A program made the position numbers and the translations under genes. Under the pieces are notes generated by a model. The model was not told the DNA's origin, made no database searches, and saw nothing but the letters and a program-made list of their open reading frames with translations. 64,000 nucleotides of DNA from Neurospora intermedia (taxonomy: Eukaryota; Ascomycota; Sordariomycetes; Sordariales; Sordariaceae), in NCBI GenBank assembly GCA_037102815.1, contig BTPP01000007.1, positions 62,001 to 126,000 on the forward strand, in the 5' to 3' direction. Positions 1-11,722 of this stretch are shown piece after piece. The stretch's first letter is position 1; each line of letters begins with the position of its first letter.

Positions 1-320
1 GAGCCTCTTGCCTAAACTGGCGCGTTATCGCCATGCATTGTTTTTGGTAGTACCGTATCCGCGGTGTATCGTTCCATCCTGTATCTCCCATATTCGAATC
101 TCGGGTTCTGAATGCCGCCCACGCCATTTCCGGAGGCTCCCCCAAAAGCACGTCAAGCCTTTGTAGCATAACACCATGTGCGGGGTCGATGGCTGGCAAC
201 TTGCTGCCGTGTTGCCAATCCGCGCTTCTGGGTGTTTGTAACCCCTATTAATTGCTCCTCCGAAGACCGGTGGTCGTGGTAGTCTCGGGTTGCTGAACCA
301 GGGCTGAAAGGTTGCTGATC
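1..320. other. Left-edge flank, no gene seen
   Basis: Sequence of ordinary base composition, before the AT-rich relic begins. I see no convincing reading frame, tRNA or known element in it. It may be unique flank, or an outer part of the element that starts at the inverted repeat; the sequence does not decide this. Confidence 0.5.
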
Positions 321-376
321 GCGTGGGGGTCGTTATCCAGGTCCGCGCAAAATCTCTCAGTTACCTGTTTTGGCAA
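321..376 (+). repeat. Left arm of imperfect inverted repeat bounding the RIP relic
   Basis: This stretch matches the reverse complement of 6066-6127 over about 55 bases with a few small gaps. The core TATCCAGGTCCGCGCA is identical in both arms, and the inner part (AAATC..C.CA.TTACCT) is shared with mostly C/T or G/A differences. I estimate roughly 75-80% identity by eye. The arms lie just outside the AT-rich block, so they could be the terminal inverted repeats of a DNA transposon about 5.8 kb long. No target-site duplication was recognised. Confidence 0.6.
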
Positions 377-1600
377 GTACTACGCCTGCCTCGAGCCACC
401 GCACGGACGCAACACTAATGTTACTAGTAACTTCTATATTCCGTATGCAACGCGCTTAGGTAAGAATCGCAGCGGTACGTGAGCGTTTGAGCTACGGTCG
501 CCGGAGCCGTATGTCGGCCGGCATTTTAACAATAATACCGGTATTAATATATAAGTAGCAAATCTAGTATAGAATATTTAAGACTTTACTAGTATAATTT
601 GAGTAGTAGGATAAATCTTACCTTTAAATATCGAACTTTCAAATTAAAAATTAGTAGACTTTATATTAAGTTTTACGAAATTTAATATTTAAATTTAATT
701 TTATATAATAAAAACGTTATTTAACGATTAGAATAATTATAAAAAATTTTTATTTATAAAATAATTATTGCTAAATACTATTTTTTTTTCTTATTTTTTG
801 AATACCGCTTTTACTATATTTGTAGAGGTATTAGTACTATTCCAATATAAATTAGATAATAATATTAAAATAAAAAAAAAGTAAAAGAGGAAGTTAAATA
901 AAAAACTTCTTAATAAATATTATTTAATATTTAAGAAGAATTAAACTGCTCTAGTTCTATAAATAATAACCTTTAATTATTTACTTAGTAATTAAAAAAA
1001 AATCCTAATCTTTACTAGCGCCCTTATTATTACCCTCCTTACTATTACCCTCCTCCTAAATATTAGTACCTCCCTTCTTATTATTATCTTTAGGAAGGGT
1101 AGTATTATAAATACTATAGTTATTAATATTAAACTATTTTATAATAAATTAGTAGAAGTTCTTTAGCGAATTTAAAAATTTTAGAAATTTATAAGGTGGC
1201 GGTTAATATTATTAAAAATATCCTTAATACTTATAGTTTGTTGAGCGAGGATAGGCAAATAGGTGCTAAGAGAGCTAGTAATTTTCTTTAAAGTTTTAAT
1301 TTGGCGAATATATAAAGTAAACTCCTTTTTTTCTTAAATTTCGGCCTTAGTCTCCTTTTTAATTATAAATTAGTTTTAGAGAGAATTAGTAGAAGTATAA
1401 TTATTAAAGGGGTGCAAGGACGGATTGAAGGGGCTTATACCTATATAGGGAGGAATAATAGCAATTTTTTTCTTAGTAACTATAATAATTCTTATAATAT
1501 TATTATACTCTTCTATAAAGGTAATGGAGCGCTTGCCTCTTTTATTAGTATTCTTATCCTACTAAGTAAGGACTTTATTACGGATGCCGTCGGGAATTTG

Positions 1601-1628
1601 AAAAAAAAAAAAAAAAAAAAAAAAAAAA
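1601..1628 (+). repeat. Poly-A run of 28 inside the AT-rich relic
   Basis: An uninterrupted run of 28 A residues follows GTCGGGAATTTG. It could be the tail of a nested retroposed sequence or simple slippage; nothing next to it allows a choice. Confidence 0.5.
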
Positions 1629-4600
1629 TTAGTAAATTATTAGAGGTTAGGTTAAAGTTTCTTTAAGGTTTTTTACCGGGATATAATATTTGTAGTAGCT
1701 ATTTCTAATATATTTAAAATATAGAATTCCTTTACTAATTTAGTTATAGTATTTCTATTTAGGGTTTTTTTTAATCCTAGTAATATAAGGAGTATACGGA
1801 ACCTTACGTTCTACGCTAGGCTTCTTAATAAGGGTAGTAGGAGTAGTAGCCTTTTAATTAATATTAGAATATAAAGATATAGGTAAAGAATTATAGAGGA
1901 ATAATTCTTATATTTTTTTTAGTAGGGGTAAGGGAATTAATAGTAGTAGTATTAGTTTTACGCTTATTATTATTACTAGTACTAGTTTTAATAGTAGAGG
2001 TAGCGGGGGTAATTTGGGTATTAATAGGCGTAAAACTTTAATTAGAAGTAGAACTACTATTAGTATAAATATTAGGAATTATAATTAAAACGGTCGGTTA
2101 TTATTATTATTATTATTATATATTAAATAATTGTAAATATATTAATTTGAATTTGTATTTAGAATTAGATTGCGTATAGAAAAAAAAAAAAAATATATAT
2201 AAGAGAAAGAGTAGTATAGCGTAAGAGAATAAATTTATTAAATATATTAATATTATTAATAAAAATTACGCATATAATTGAGAGGGGGAGGGATATATAC
2301 GAAAGTAGTAATATTATATAATAGAGGAAGAGGGAGAGGAAGAGAGGGTAATACGATGAGAGAAAGTAAAATAGAGGGGTAATTACCTATTTAATAATTT
2401 GTTTATTAGTAATCTAACTTTAAATTTAAATAAATTATTACGTTACTTATATATTTATTTGCTTTACTATATCAAATATTATTCTATATAGGAATTTAGG
2501 AATATTTTATATTAGGATATTTTATCTTATTATTTATACGAGAGGTTTAGTAGAGGGGTAGTTTAGTATTACTATTAAATAGGATAATAATAAAAATTAA
2601 GAGAAATATATATTTCTATTTATAATAATATATATATTTAAATATATAGTTTATAAATTAATATATTAATATAAAATATACTTATTAATAGTTATATAAC
2701 CTCTTTTTTTATTTTATTATATATTTATATTTAAGAATACTTTATAAAAATTAAATTATTATTAGTTTATAACGCTATATATATAGTACTACTCTATTGC
2801 GGGGTTATAGTTATATAGTACCTATAGCCTTCTAATTTTTAGTAGATAGTATATAAAATATATTTTTATAATATATTAAAGGGGGTAACTTTGAAAAAAT
2901 AGTTAAAACTTTAATATTTTAATTCGAATAAAATATTAGATAATGTATTATAAAACCTTATACAATATATTAATTTAAATCCTCCCCTAAAGCTTTTAAC
3001 CGTTATTGTTATAAATCTTTTAAATTAATAGTAAAAATAACGTCGATGCTTTCCTTTACTTTGTTAATAAAAATTTGAGATTAGTAATCTGTTTCTTCTA
3101 TGGAATTTCCGCGAGTTATTACCGAATTTCTAATTCGGTAAATATTTGTATTTAACCGTTCGTTAATCTCTCGAGTCTATAGCTTTTATTTTAATAGTAT
3201 ATTAATAATACTATTAAATATACCTTTAAATGGCATTTTAATCTCTTTATAAACTTTAAAGCTATTTTCTGCTTAGAGATTAATTAATTGAGTAAAATGT
3301 ATTAGAAGTAATGAATTGAATATAAGATAATAATATTAGATATAAGTATATAGGAATTACTATACTACGAATTATTTATATTTGTAGAGAGGTATGCTAG
3401 TAAGAAGATTATTTACTTTTGCCTAATTATTATTAATATTTCTTAATAATGGATAATTTAGTTTAAAGTAATTATAGTTTTAAGGTTTATTATTAAAAGG
3501 TTTAGGAAGAGTAACCTTATTAGCGTTATAATTATAATATATTAGTATAATATCCTAAATAGTATTAAATAGGTAGAGGATTTATAGTTAATTATTTCTT
3601 TTGTATATTATTTCCTAGTTAGGTACTTTTATATATCCTTCTTAAATTTCTTTAAGGGTATATATTTTTTTTCTTACTTTATAAAGCTTTTTAAAGATTA
3701 TAGTTTATATACGAATAGGTAGTTATTTAAAACTAAAATTTAGAAATATATATACGAGAGGTTTATATTAGTATCTATTATGAATTTTCTATTTATTAGC
3801 TAGACGGTAATAATTTTCTAGTTTATTTATAATAGTAATAAGATTGCCTTTTAAGCTATAAAACCCTGCTATTTCCTATTTTATAACGTTTTTAGTCTTA
3901 AAGTAACTATATTAAGATTTAATTATATTTGTAGTATTAATTTGAAGAAGTAAAGGAATATTATATTTAAATTAGTAAACCTAGTGTTTAGTTTCTAGCT
4001 TCTAATTCTTCTTAATATAAACTACTTATTTACAAATACTTCGAATAATAGCTATATTAATAGATGTAAAATATTTCTCTTTAGTTAATCGGTAGTATAG
4101 TACTATACCTATAGCTTCTAAATATTTTTTATTATTTTAGATATTTTTATATAATAAACTTTAGGAGTGCTTCCTATATAATAAGTATTAAACGGTAATA
4201 GCTCCCCCCTTATTAATAAAAGTACTACGGATAGTTAATTATTTAATTATTGAATTGTTTGTTACTATATATTTTAGAGTTTAATTATTTGAATTACTAT
4301 ACTAATTAATTAAAATTTTTAAATATACTTTAATAATATTGGTATATTAATAAATAGTATAGAAGAATATAATAGGAAGTTAGGAACCGTAGTCGTTTCG
4401 TACTATAATTGTAAATAAATAGAAATTGTAATAGTTTATTTTATAAATTATATTTATAATAGTAATCTTCCCTCGCTCTTATAAAGTATTTAAATTAGAT
4501 TACTTTATAAAGATTAATTTAATTGATCCTTCCTTTTTCTTTTTCTTTTTCGAATTAATATTATCTCCTTCTATTATAATTAGCCGGCCTTTCTATTTTA

Positions 4601-5362
4601 ATTTCTTATTATTTATTTGTATTAATAATTCGCTAAAATAATTTAAATACTCCTATAATTCATTTATTAAGCTATCCTTCTTCGAAAATTGACAGTACTT
4701 TTTGGTTTTTATACTTAACCGCCGTTTTAAATTAGTAATCTTTTATATATTAAACTATCGATTACCGCAATTTTTTAAGCGCAATCTTTTAATAGGAGCG
4801 TTTTCCCGCCTAAGTACTATATATTCTATTATAGTAGGAGAGTAATTAGTTTTTAATAAGAAAATAATATACTTTTAAATAATTATTAGTATTGTAATTT
4901 GATTATACGTTGGTATATTATAAATATAATCGTTAATAATAGTAATCTAATAAATCCCTTTTAAAATTTCTTTTAACTATAAATTTATAGAATAATTATT
5001 AAGTATATAAATAGCTTTCAATATACGACCGGTTCCACTATTATTATTTAGTTTATTTTAGTATAAACGATAGCGGTAGTAGTCTTATTTAATATCCGGT
5101 TTTAACCTTTTTAGTTTATCCCTCTTAGTTTAAAAGTATAAAATTTATTATTAGTTATACTCCTATTTATTTTTATTTACTTAGAATTTATTTATTTGAA
5201 AGTAATATTTATAAATAATAATTATTTATTCTAGTATATAGAGACCGCCGTTAAATATCTTCGGAATAGTTCGGACTAGTTTAATAAACTCCTAGTTTCG
5301 TATCCTACGACGGTTATTTTATAATTCGGGTATAGGGTTAATACTTTTATTAGAAGGTAGGG

Positions 5363-5458
5363 AAGAAGGGGGTAGTAGTAAAGAAGGGGGTATTAGCGAA
5401 GAAGGGAGTATTAGTAAAGAAGGGGGTAGAGGTGAAGAAGGGGGTATAAATAAAGAAG
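5363..5458 (+). repeat. 18-bp tandem repeat, five units plus a partial sixth
   Basis: Five consecutive 18-base units have the form AAGAAGGGGGTATTAGTA with a few substitutions, followed by AAGAAG. The G-rich part of the unit contains no CpA/TpG dinucleotide, which may be why it stands out within RIP-mutated DNA. It may be a remnant of a tandem repeat, coding or not, in the parent element. Confidence 0.8.
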
Positions 5459-6065
5459 ATTTTTATAGTTTTATTTATTTTAATTTTTTTAATTATTATT
5501 ATTATTTTTTAGAAGGCCTATTAATAAATTTTACTTCGTTAATAATAGGAAGCGAACTTAATATAAATATTAATAGTAAATTAATTAGTTTAAGGGTAGA
5601 GCGGTTTAGCCCCCACTATTACTAGATCTTTATTTAAAGTTCTAGTATTAAGGGAGGCTAATATATATTGTAAATAATATTTATAATAGAAGTATTTATA
5701 TTATTAAAGAGTAATTTAGCGAATTCTTATTTATTTAAAGGAATAGTAGATATACCTATTATATATAAGTATTAATTTAGAATAAGAATAAATTAATAAC
5801 TATAAACAATTTACTTATTTTTATAGTTGTAATTAAGGTAGGTTTATATAATAATTTCAATTTAGGTTGCGGGATATTGTATGAACGATATACGAGTAAG
5901 AAACGGAATAAACGCAATACGGATACAACGAATATAAATTGTACGGAAATTGGAGAGGATCCGCGGTTGAAATAGTACAAAAGTACTAAAATTGTTAGTA
6001 CGCGCTTGCGCGAGACTTCTAGCGCTTAAAAAAAAGTATTTTCGTAGCTAATGCTCTATTATGTG

Positions 6066-6127
6066 CGCTTCCTAAAGAGGTAATTGGGGATTTGTGCGCG
6101 GACCTGGATACCGAGTCCCGATCGCGT
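6066..6127 (-). repeat. Right arm of imperfect inverted repeat bounding the RIP relic
   Basis: The reverse complement matches 321-376. The identical 16-base core TATCCAGGTCCGCGCA lies at about 6095-6110. Together the arms enclose about 5.8 kb that includes the whole AT-rich block. Confidence 0.6.
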
Positions 6128-7286
6128 CTTGGGCGTGTCTGAGGTAAGGTGGGGGTTGGATAACGCCATCTTGGCACCTTGGGGCTGGTGTTGTTCCTAG
6201 CGAAGGGAATAGGGACCCACTTGGCTTATCCTAATTGATATTAATAGATAAGGTGTCATTTGTTAGTGGTGATCTTTGGGTTCGACAGCAGGAAACGAAA
6301 GAAAATTGGCTGGACAGGATGTTGTCTAGTGGTATCCTTTCCGTGCGGAGTTGTTTGTACTGCGATAATCATCAAAATGGCGATAACAAAGGCGAGTGTC
6401 CACGGCAAGTGTGAGGGAAAGAAACTCGGAAAGGACGCTTCGGACACCCCTAACCCGGACCCCCACCCTACTCTTCTCCGGGGGTTGGAACGTCCCCGTC
6501 AACAAACAACCATTGTTCCTTCAGCCACTCTCAATTAGGCATTGATAACGGTGCTGCTCTACCACTACTAGTATTGTAGCTGGTATCCAGTGATGTACGT
6601 GATAGTTTCCTTCCTCCAAATTGGATACGTGATGATGACTAGCGCTTGCGACATACCACGCTTCGACTTGCAAATCCCGTACTTTGCTGTTTCTGTTTCA
6701 TGGCTTTGGGCGAGACACTCGAGCGGCAACGAGCAGTTTGGGTACGTATGTGAAAGTCACGAACTCCTACTAGTGTCTTCGGAGATTCGTCTCTGTAGGG
6801 CTAGCGAATGGATGTACAGCTCGACGCAATCCACGTGGCTGGCCCGGATCTGAATTGAGGACAACCATGTCTCATACAAATCCAGCAGCTCCTTTTATGC
6901 CGTAACTGCTCGGTTTTCGCACAATGCAGCTTATCGTACTGGGCGTACGCCAGTTTTAGGTCGAGGCTGCACACCATCCGTCATGTCAGGGTCCCAGGGG
7001 GTCATCCGTCCCGTCGGTGCACACCCGGTGTTATGGTGTTATCAACCTGCACGGCGGGAACCCGACACCTGCCGTCTCGCCTAGACCATATTCGTGGGTG
7101 GTAGATCGATAGGTAGGTAGTTGTTGATACATCGCTCCTTCGCAAAGACATGTTTAAAAAGAAGTACCTCCAACCTTGTTGATGTCCTTGTGCCGACTGG
7201 TTCCGCTTTGGAAGGTGACCAAGTCGCTCTTTCCGTCTGTCCTACCTCGACATAAGAGTTTGGAAAGAGCTTGACCCAACACAACG
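6128..7286. other. Intergenic, upstream of the MFS permease
   Basis: Normal composition. Short open frames at 6256-6853 show no family features and several lack an ATG. The last few hundred bases must hold the promoter and 5' leader of the permease gene. No tRNA or repeat was recognised. Confidence 0.5.
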
Positions 7287-8906
7287 ATGGCGGTCCACCA
7301 CCAATTCGACACCGTCAAGCGGAAATGGTATCACATCAAATGGTTCGCTGACAGCGACACCCCTCGCGAGCGGCGCCTTATCATGAAACTCGACCTGCTC
7401 ATCGTCCCTTACGCCTTCCTTGCCTACTGGATCAAGTACATTGACCAGGCCAATCTCAGTCCGTTCTTCCTTCCTCCATTCTTTCTTTCAATGTTTTTTC
7501 CAGCCCATCAAGGACAGCGTCCAGCTGACACCAAGGTAATTCCCCCCCACAGACAACGCCTACGTGGCCGGCCTCAAAGAAGACCTCGGTTTCCACGGCA
7601 ATGAGCTCGTCCAGCTGCAAACGCTCTACACTGTCGGCGCCGTCGTCGGCCAGATCCCCTTCATGTTCCTCTTCACCTACTTGCCCATGCACTGGACCAT
7701 TCCCTTCCTCGACATTGCCTGGGGCTTTTTTACCTTGGCCCAATACCGCGCCAACTCCTTTGGTCAGATGGCCGCCTACCGGTTCTTGATCGGCTGGTTC
7801 GAAGCCGCCTTCTACCCAGCTATCCATTACATCTTTGGGAGCTGGTATCGCGGGGATGAGATTAGCAGGAGGGGCGGCGTGTTTTATACTGGGTTGACGC
7901 TGGGGACGTTGACTGCGGGATTGATCCAATCTGGGGCGTCATCTAAGTTGGAGGGAGTGAACGGACTAGCGGGGTGGCGATGGATGTACATCATTTGCGC
8001 GCTCGTCACCATTCCCGTGGGAATCTTGGGGTACTTCATCTTGCCTGGCACGCCGGAGAATCCAAACAAGTGGTTCTTGAAGGACGAGGACGTGCAGATT
8101 GCGAAGGAGAGATTAGCGAGGGTGGGACATTCGGTCGTACATCCAAACTTCAAACTCGGCACGCTCAAGAGTCTGGCGAACAACTGGAAGTTTTGGGCGT
8201 TGCTGATGCTGGACATCTTCTTCTGGAACGGGAGCTTGAACTACTCGGCTGGAGGCTACTTGCTGTGGCTGAAGAGCCTGGGACGGTACAGCCAGTCCAA
8301 GGTCAACGAGTTGGGTACCATCAGTCCTGCAATTGGCATCTTTTATGTCTTGTTGATCTGCTTCATCTCGGACTTGGTGGTCGGCCCGGCGTGGGCGATT
8401 ACGACTGCTCATGTCTGGAACATCATCGGCCTCGTCATTCTGGTCATCTGGAACGTCCCCGAGTCGGCGCTCTGGTTCGCCTTCATGACAACGTACTCGT
8501 CCGTGGCCATGTCGGCGGTGTTGTACGGATGGATTAATGCCATTTTGGGGAAGTCATCGGCCGAAAGGTCGTTTGCCATAGTGTTGCTGAATACGGTTGC
8601 GCAAAGTACGACCGCCTGGACGCAGCTTCTGACGTTTCCGACTAAGGAGGCACCCCAGTTCAAGAAGGGGTACTCGTTTGTCTTGGCGAATGCCGTTTGC
8701 TTGATCATTACGGCTCAGTTCTTGAATATTGCTCTGAAGAGATCAAAGTAAGTGGTTACCAGTGGACGTTGAGAGCCAGGCTGACAGGTTTTGATAGTAA
8801 ACCCACGGTTGATACTGAGCAGAGTGCGGAAACTGAAATCACTGCGGCTTTGGATCCGGAGAAGCGACAGGAGGAGGTGAATGTGACTTCGGGGAAGTGT
8901 GGTTAG
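7287..8906 (+). CDS. MFS permease, Dal5/allantoate-type anion:cation symporter
   Basis: Model: exons 7287-7458, 7553-8747 and 8798-8906, giving 491 residues. The first intron joins to read NLNNAYVAG, a hallmark of the fungal Dal5 (ACS) subfamily. It has a CTGAC branch point at about 7525. The second intron has GTAAGT and CTGAC signals and a TAG acceptor; it bypasses a stop that would otherwise follow SK. About 12 membrane helices are visible, with a central cytoplasmic loop around GTPENPNKWFLKDEDV and a charged cytosolic tail encoded by exon 3. Known members import carboxylates such as allantoate, nicotinate, pantothenate or sulfonates; the substrate here is not evident. It lies about 510 bases upstream of a flavin monooxygenase in the same orientation, suggesting linked uptake and catabolism. 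The start ATG is the first in frame. Confidence 0.9.
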
Positions 8907-9417
8907 AACACGCTGGAGAAGCCGAAGCTTTGTAGAGGCGACCTGCAAAGTCGATAAAACATGATACGGAGACTTCGGCGATTTTGCTGTCGATGGATAA
9001 ACAGAAGCGCGATCGTGAACCTCCTTGGGTTGGCCTGTCCCATGACATCAATCTCTGTCCGTAAATCTGTAAGACGAAGCGCGGGATCCGTAGAAGGTTC
9101 GTCTTAACCAAACCGATGACATAACCAGCGTGGCATCTAGGGGTGGTGGTCTGATGCAATACCTCTAGTACCATCTGCATGGCACCATCCACCCTGTGAT
9201 GACAACATGCACCCCCGCACGGGACTGTGACCGAGGGACTGGGGCCGCGATGTCGACATCCCGCTGTGGTCGCGGCAGTAAGAGCTTGAGCAAGGGTTGA
9301 GCCTGGTATATGAGGCGTCTGAACCCTCCCCAGAGCAAAGCCATCCACGAGACGACAGCTTTCCACGCTTTTGTCATCATTGAAACCCACTCACAGCCGC
9401 ATCATAACCACCCAAAC
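8907..9417. other. Intergenic between permease and monooxygenase
   Basis: About 510 bases holding the permease 3' region and the monooxygenase promoter. One copy of the recurring octamer TACCTCTA lies at 9160-9167. No other gene is seen. Confidence 0.5.
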
Positions 9418-11673
9418 ATGACCAACACACACGAACCCCCAGTACCTACGGCCAATGGCACCACCCAGACCCCAAAGAAACAAATTCTCCTCAACGCCTT
9501 CGACATGTTCACCCCCGGCCATCTTTCACCAGGACAATGGAAGAACCCGTCTGACCGCTCCACCACCAAGTTCGAGTCGCTTGACTACTGGATCAACCTG
9601 GCCAAACTCTTGGAAAAGGGAGGCATCAACGCGCTGTTCCTGGCGGATACGTATGGCGGGTATGATACGTACGAGGGCAGCTTGGATGAGTGCGTGAGGA
9701 GGGGGGCGCAGTGGCCGGTGGGGGATCCCATTATTGTAAGTTGTTTCTTTCTCAAACCGTATTCAATGATGGGGAAGTGGAAGTCCATGGAAGGGAAGAA
9801 GGTCCAGAGCGGAGGAAGGGTTGGAGAATCGTAGACGTAACGAAAGGACGGGAAGGATGAATGGTGAGGAAGATCCGCCAACTTCGGATGACAGCTGTCA
9901 AAAGTCAAAGGACGGGAAGGCACGCATCCAGTTGAGCCCCCAACCTAAGGCACCAGCACCCTCGCTTCGTCCCAGGTCCCATATAGGGTCCGGTCCCAAG
10001 TAGATTCCCCAACAACAACCAACGGGTAGTTGGTCGAGCGGCAGCTGGTATTACGCACCCGTAACACCCATATTGATTCCCGCTCAAAACGCCACGGGTT
10101 CGAGTCCTTGTGGTGGCAGCTTTCGACACAACTATTGCTCAGGCACACCTGTAGTCTATATGATTGCAACATTAAGTCTCCTGGGCTGACGAGGTCGAGC
10201 TGTGACCGACGAGGGGATGCCTTCGGGTATCATTGACCAACTACCAATATTTTTCCCCCTCTTTTTGTTGTTCTTTGTTTCATTTTTTCCTCTTCATGGT
10301 GCCGCGGCCGTATCAAATGTGCATATGGGAAAAGGGTGTGTTTCTCTTCGACAAGAAGACACCGCTAACAGCAGTTCTGAACAGCCCATTTCCGCAATGG
10401 CGGCCGTTACGAAAAATCTCGCCTTTGGTATCACGGCTTCCACTTCCTTCGAGCCTCCCTTCTTGCTGGCGAAGCGGTTTTCAACGCTTGATCATTTGAC
10501 CAAAGGCCGAATTGGTTGGAACATCGTAACGAGTTGGAAGAAGAGCGCGTTCAAGGCTATCGGGCTCGACAACCCCATCGAACATGACCAGCGGTACGAG
10601 CAGGCTGACGAGTACTTGAGGGTGTTGTACAAGTACGTTGCCCCCTTTCTCTGTCTTCTAACTCTTACTGTTCCCCTCGATATTGGAAACCTGTACTTGT
10701 ACTGACCCATCTGCCCAACCTCAGACTCTGGAACGCCTCCTGGACCCCCTCCGCCATCCAACTCTCCCCATCCTCTGACATCTACAGTGACCCCTCCCAA
10801 GTCCGGCAAATCAACCATTCCGGGAAGTACTTCCAACTGTCCACCCCGCACATCGTCCCGCCCTCCCCGCAACGCACCCCGTTCCTCTTCCAAGCTGGTA
10901 TCTCCCCAGCGGGCTCCGAGTTCGCGACAACCCACGCAGAGGCAGTCTTTGTATCTTCCCATTCTCCCTCGGTCTTGGCACCCAAAGTCCAAAAACTGAG
11001 AGAGTTGACACGACAAAAAGGTCGCGATGCCGCTAGTTTGAAGGTGTTCGCAACCTTTACTCCCATTGTTGGCCGCACGGAAGAGGAGGCGCGGGCCAAG
11101 TATGAGGAAGCGCGCAGAAACGCCAGCGTCATTGGTGGATTGGTTCTCTTTGCTGGATGGACGGGGATTGATATTAGTCAGTTTGAGGATCTGGATCAGG
11201 AAATTTCGGCGTCAGATTCCAAGGAGAAGAATAAGATCTTGTCGATTCTGGATAACTTTACCACTCCTTCGGAAGAGGTGCCTAAATGGACGCCGCGCGT
11301 AGTAGCGGAGCGAGCAGCAATTGGTGGTCTGGGGCCTGTGGCGGTGGGAACGGCGGAGCAGGTGGCAGATGAGATGGAAAGATGGGTGAGGGAGGCAGAT
11401 GTTGATGGGTTTAATGTCGCGTATGTGACGACGCCCGGGACGTTTGAAGAGGTGGTGGAGTTATTGGTACCGGAGTTGAGGAGACGGAGGCTGTATCCGG
11501 AGCAAGAATCTGAGGGAGCGGAGGCATGGACGGCGAGAGAGAAGGTGTATGGAAGGGGACAGAAGCAGTTAAGAGCGGATCATGTGGGGAGAAAGTATGA
11601 TTGGGATGTATATGTGGAGGAGGAGCCTTATAAGGCCAAGGAGGAGGCGGAGGAAAATGCAGGAGAGGCGTGA
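9418..11673 (+). CDS. Flavin-dependent monooxygenase, NtaA/SnaA/DszA (luciferase-like) family
   Basis: Model: exons 9418-9735, 10385-10632 and 10725-11673, giving 504 residues, the usual size of the family. Diagnostic stretches are LLNAFDMFTPGHLSPGQW near the N terminus, FLADTYGGYDTY, ISAMAAVTKNLAFG across the first junction, and FSTLDHLTKGRIGWNIVTSW. Homologues use FMNH2 from a partner reductase to oxidise nitrilotriacetate, sulfones or similar compounds, and are often called xenobiotic monooxygenases. The first intron (649 bases, GTAAGT donor, CTAAC branch near 10364) is far longer than others in the window and contains a tRNA-like sequence. The second (92 bases) has GTACGT and CTGAC signals. 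The highly charged C-terminal tail (about 50 residues) is variable in the family. It converges on the GH5 gene with only 49 bases between stop codons. The substrate is unknown; co-function with the upstream permease is inference. Confidence 0.9.
10024..10119 (+). other. tRNA-like relic (A-box and B-box) inside the monooxygenase intron
   Basis: TGGTCGAGCGG at 10031-10041 fits a pol III A-box, and GGTTCGAGTCC at 10097-10107 fits a B-box at tRNA-like spacing. The 3' side reads GTGGTGGCA, but I find no complementary 5' acceptor strand, the T-stem has mismatches and there is no proper anticodon arm. It is therefore a degenerate tRNA or tRNA-derived repeat rather than a working tRNA gene. The sequence around the B-box (CGCCAC..GTTCGA.TCC) resembles the two dispersed repeat copies at 47.2-47.4 kb and 57.8-58.1 kb. 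Confidence 0.4.
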
Positions 11674-11722
11674 ACGTAAAGACCTGGGCGAGATAGAGTG
11701 TAATTGCTGCTTAGCTGAGCCT

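Larger units (their letters stand above)
535..5995. repeat. RIP-mutated AT-rich repeat relic (gene-free)
   Basis: About 5.5 kb is extremely rich in TpA and poor in CpA/TpG, with no reading frame longer than about 85 codons. It has sharp composition boundaries with ordinary DNA on both sides. In Neurospora-type fungi this is the known product of repeat-induced point mutation acting on duplicated sequence, and such blocks are usually heterochromatic. The parent element cannot be named from the sequence. The flanking inverted repeat (321-376 and 6066-6127) suggests one bounded element, perhaps with others nested inside. Short open frames here are chance products of composition. Confidence 0.85.

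Noticed and set aside
1412-1666. 84-codon open frame in the AT-rich block
   Set aside because: It starts with GTG, runs through the poly-A tract, and has only the composition of RIP-mutated DNA.
5777-5980. 67-codon minus-strand frame at the edge of the relic
   Set aside because: Low-complexity chance frame at a composition boundary; no family features.
7280-7310. Similarity between the permease start and 27990-28015 (CCACCACCAATT.GA.AC)
   Set aside because: Short and interrupted, with no extension on either side; probably chance.
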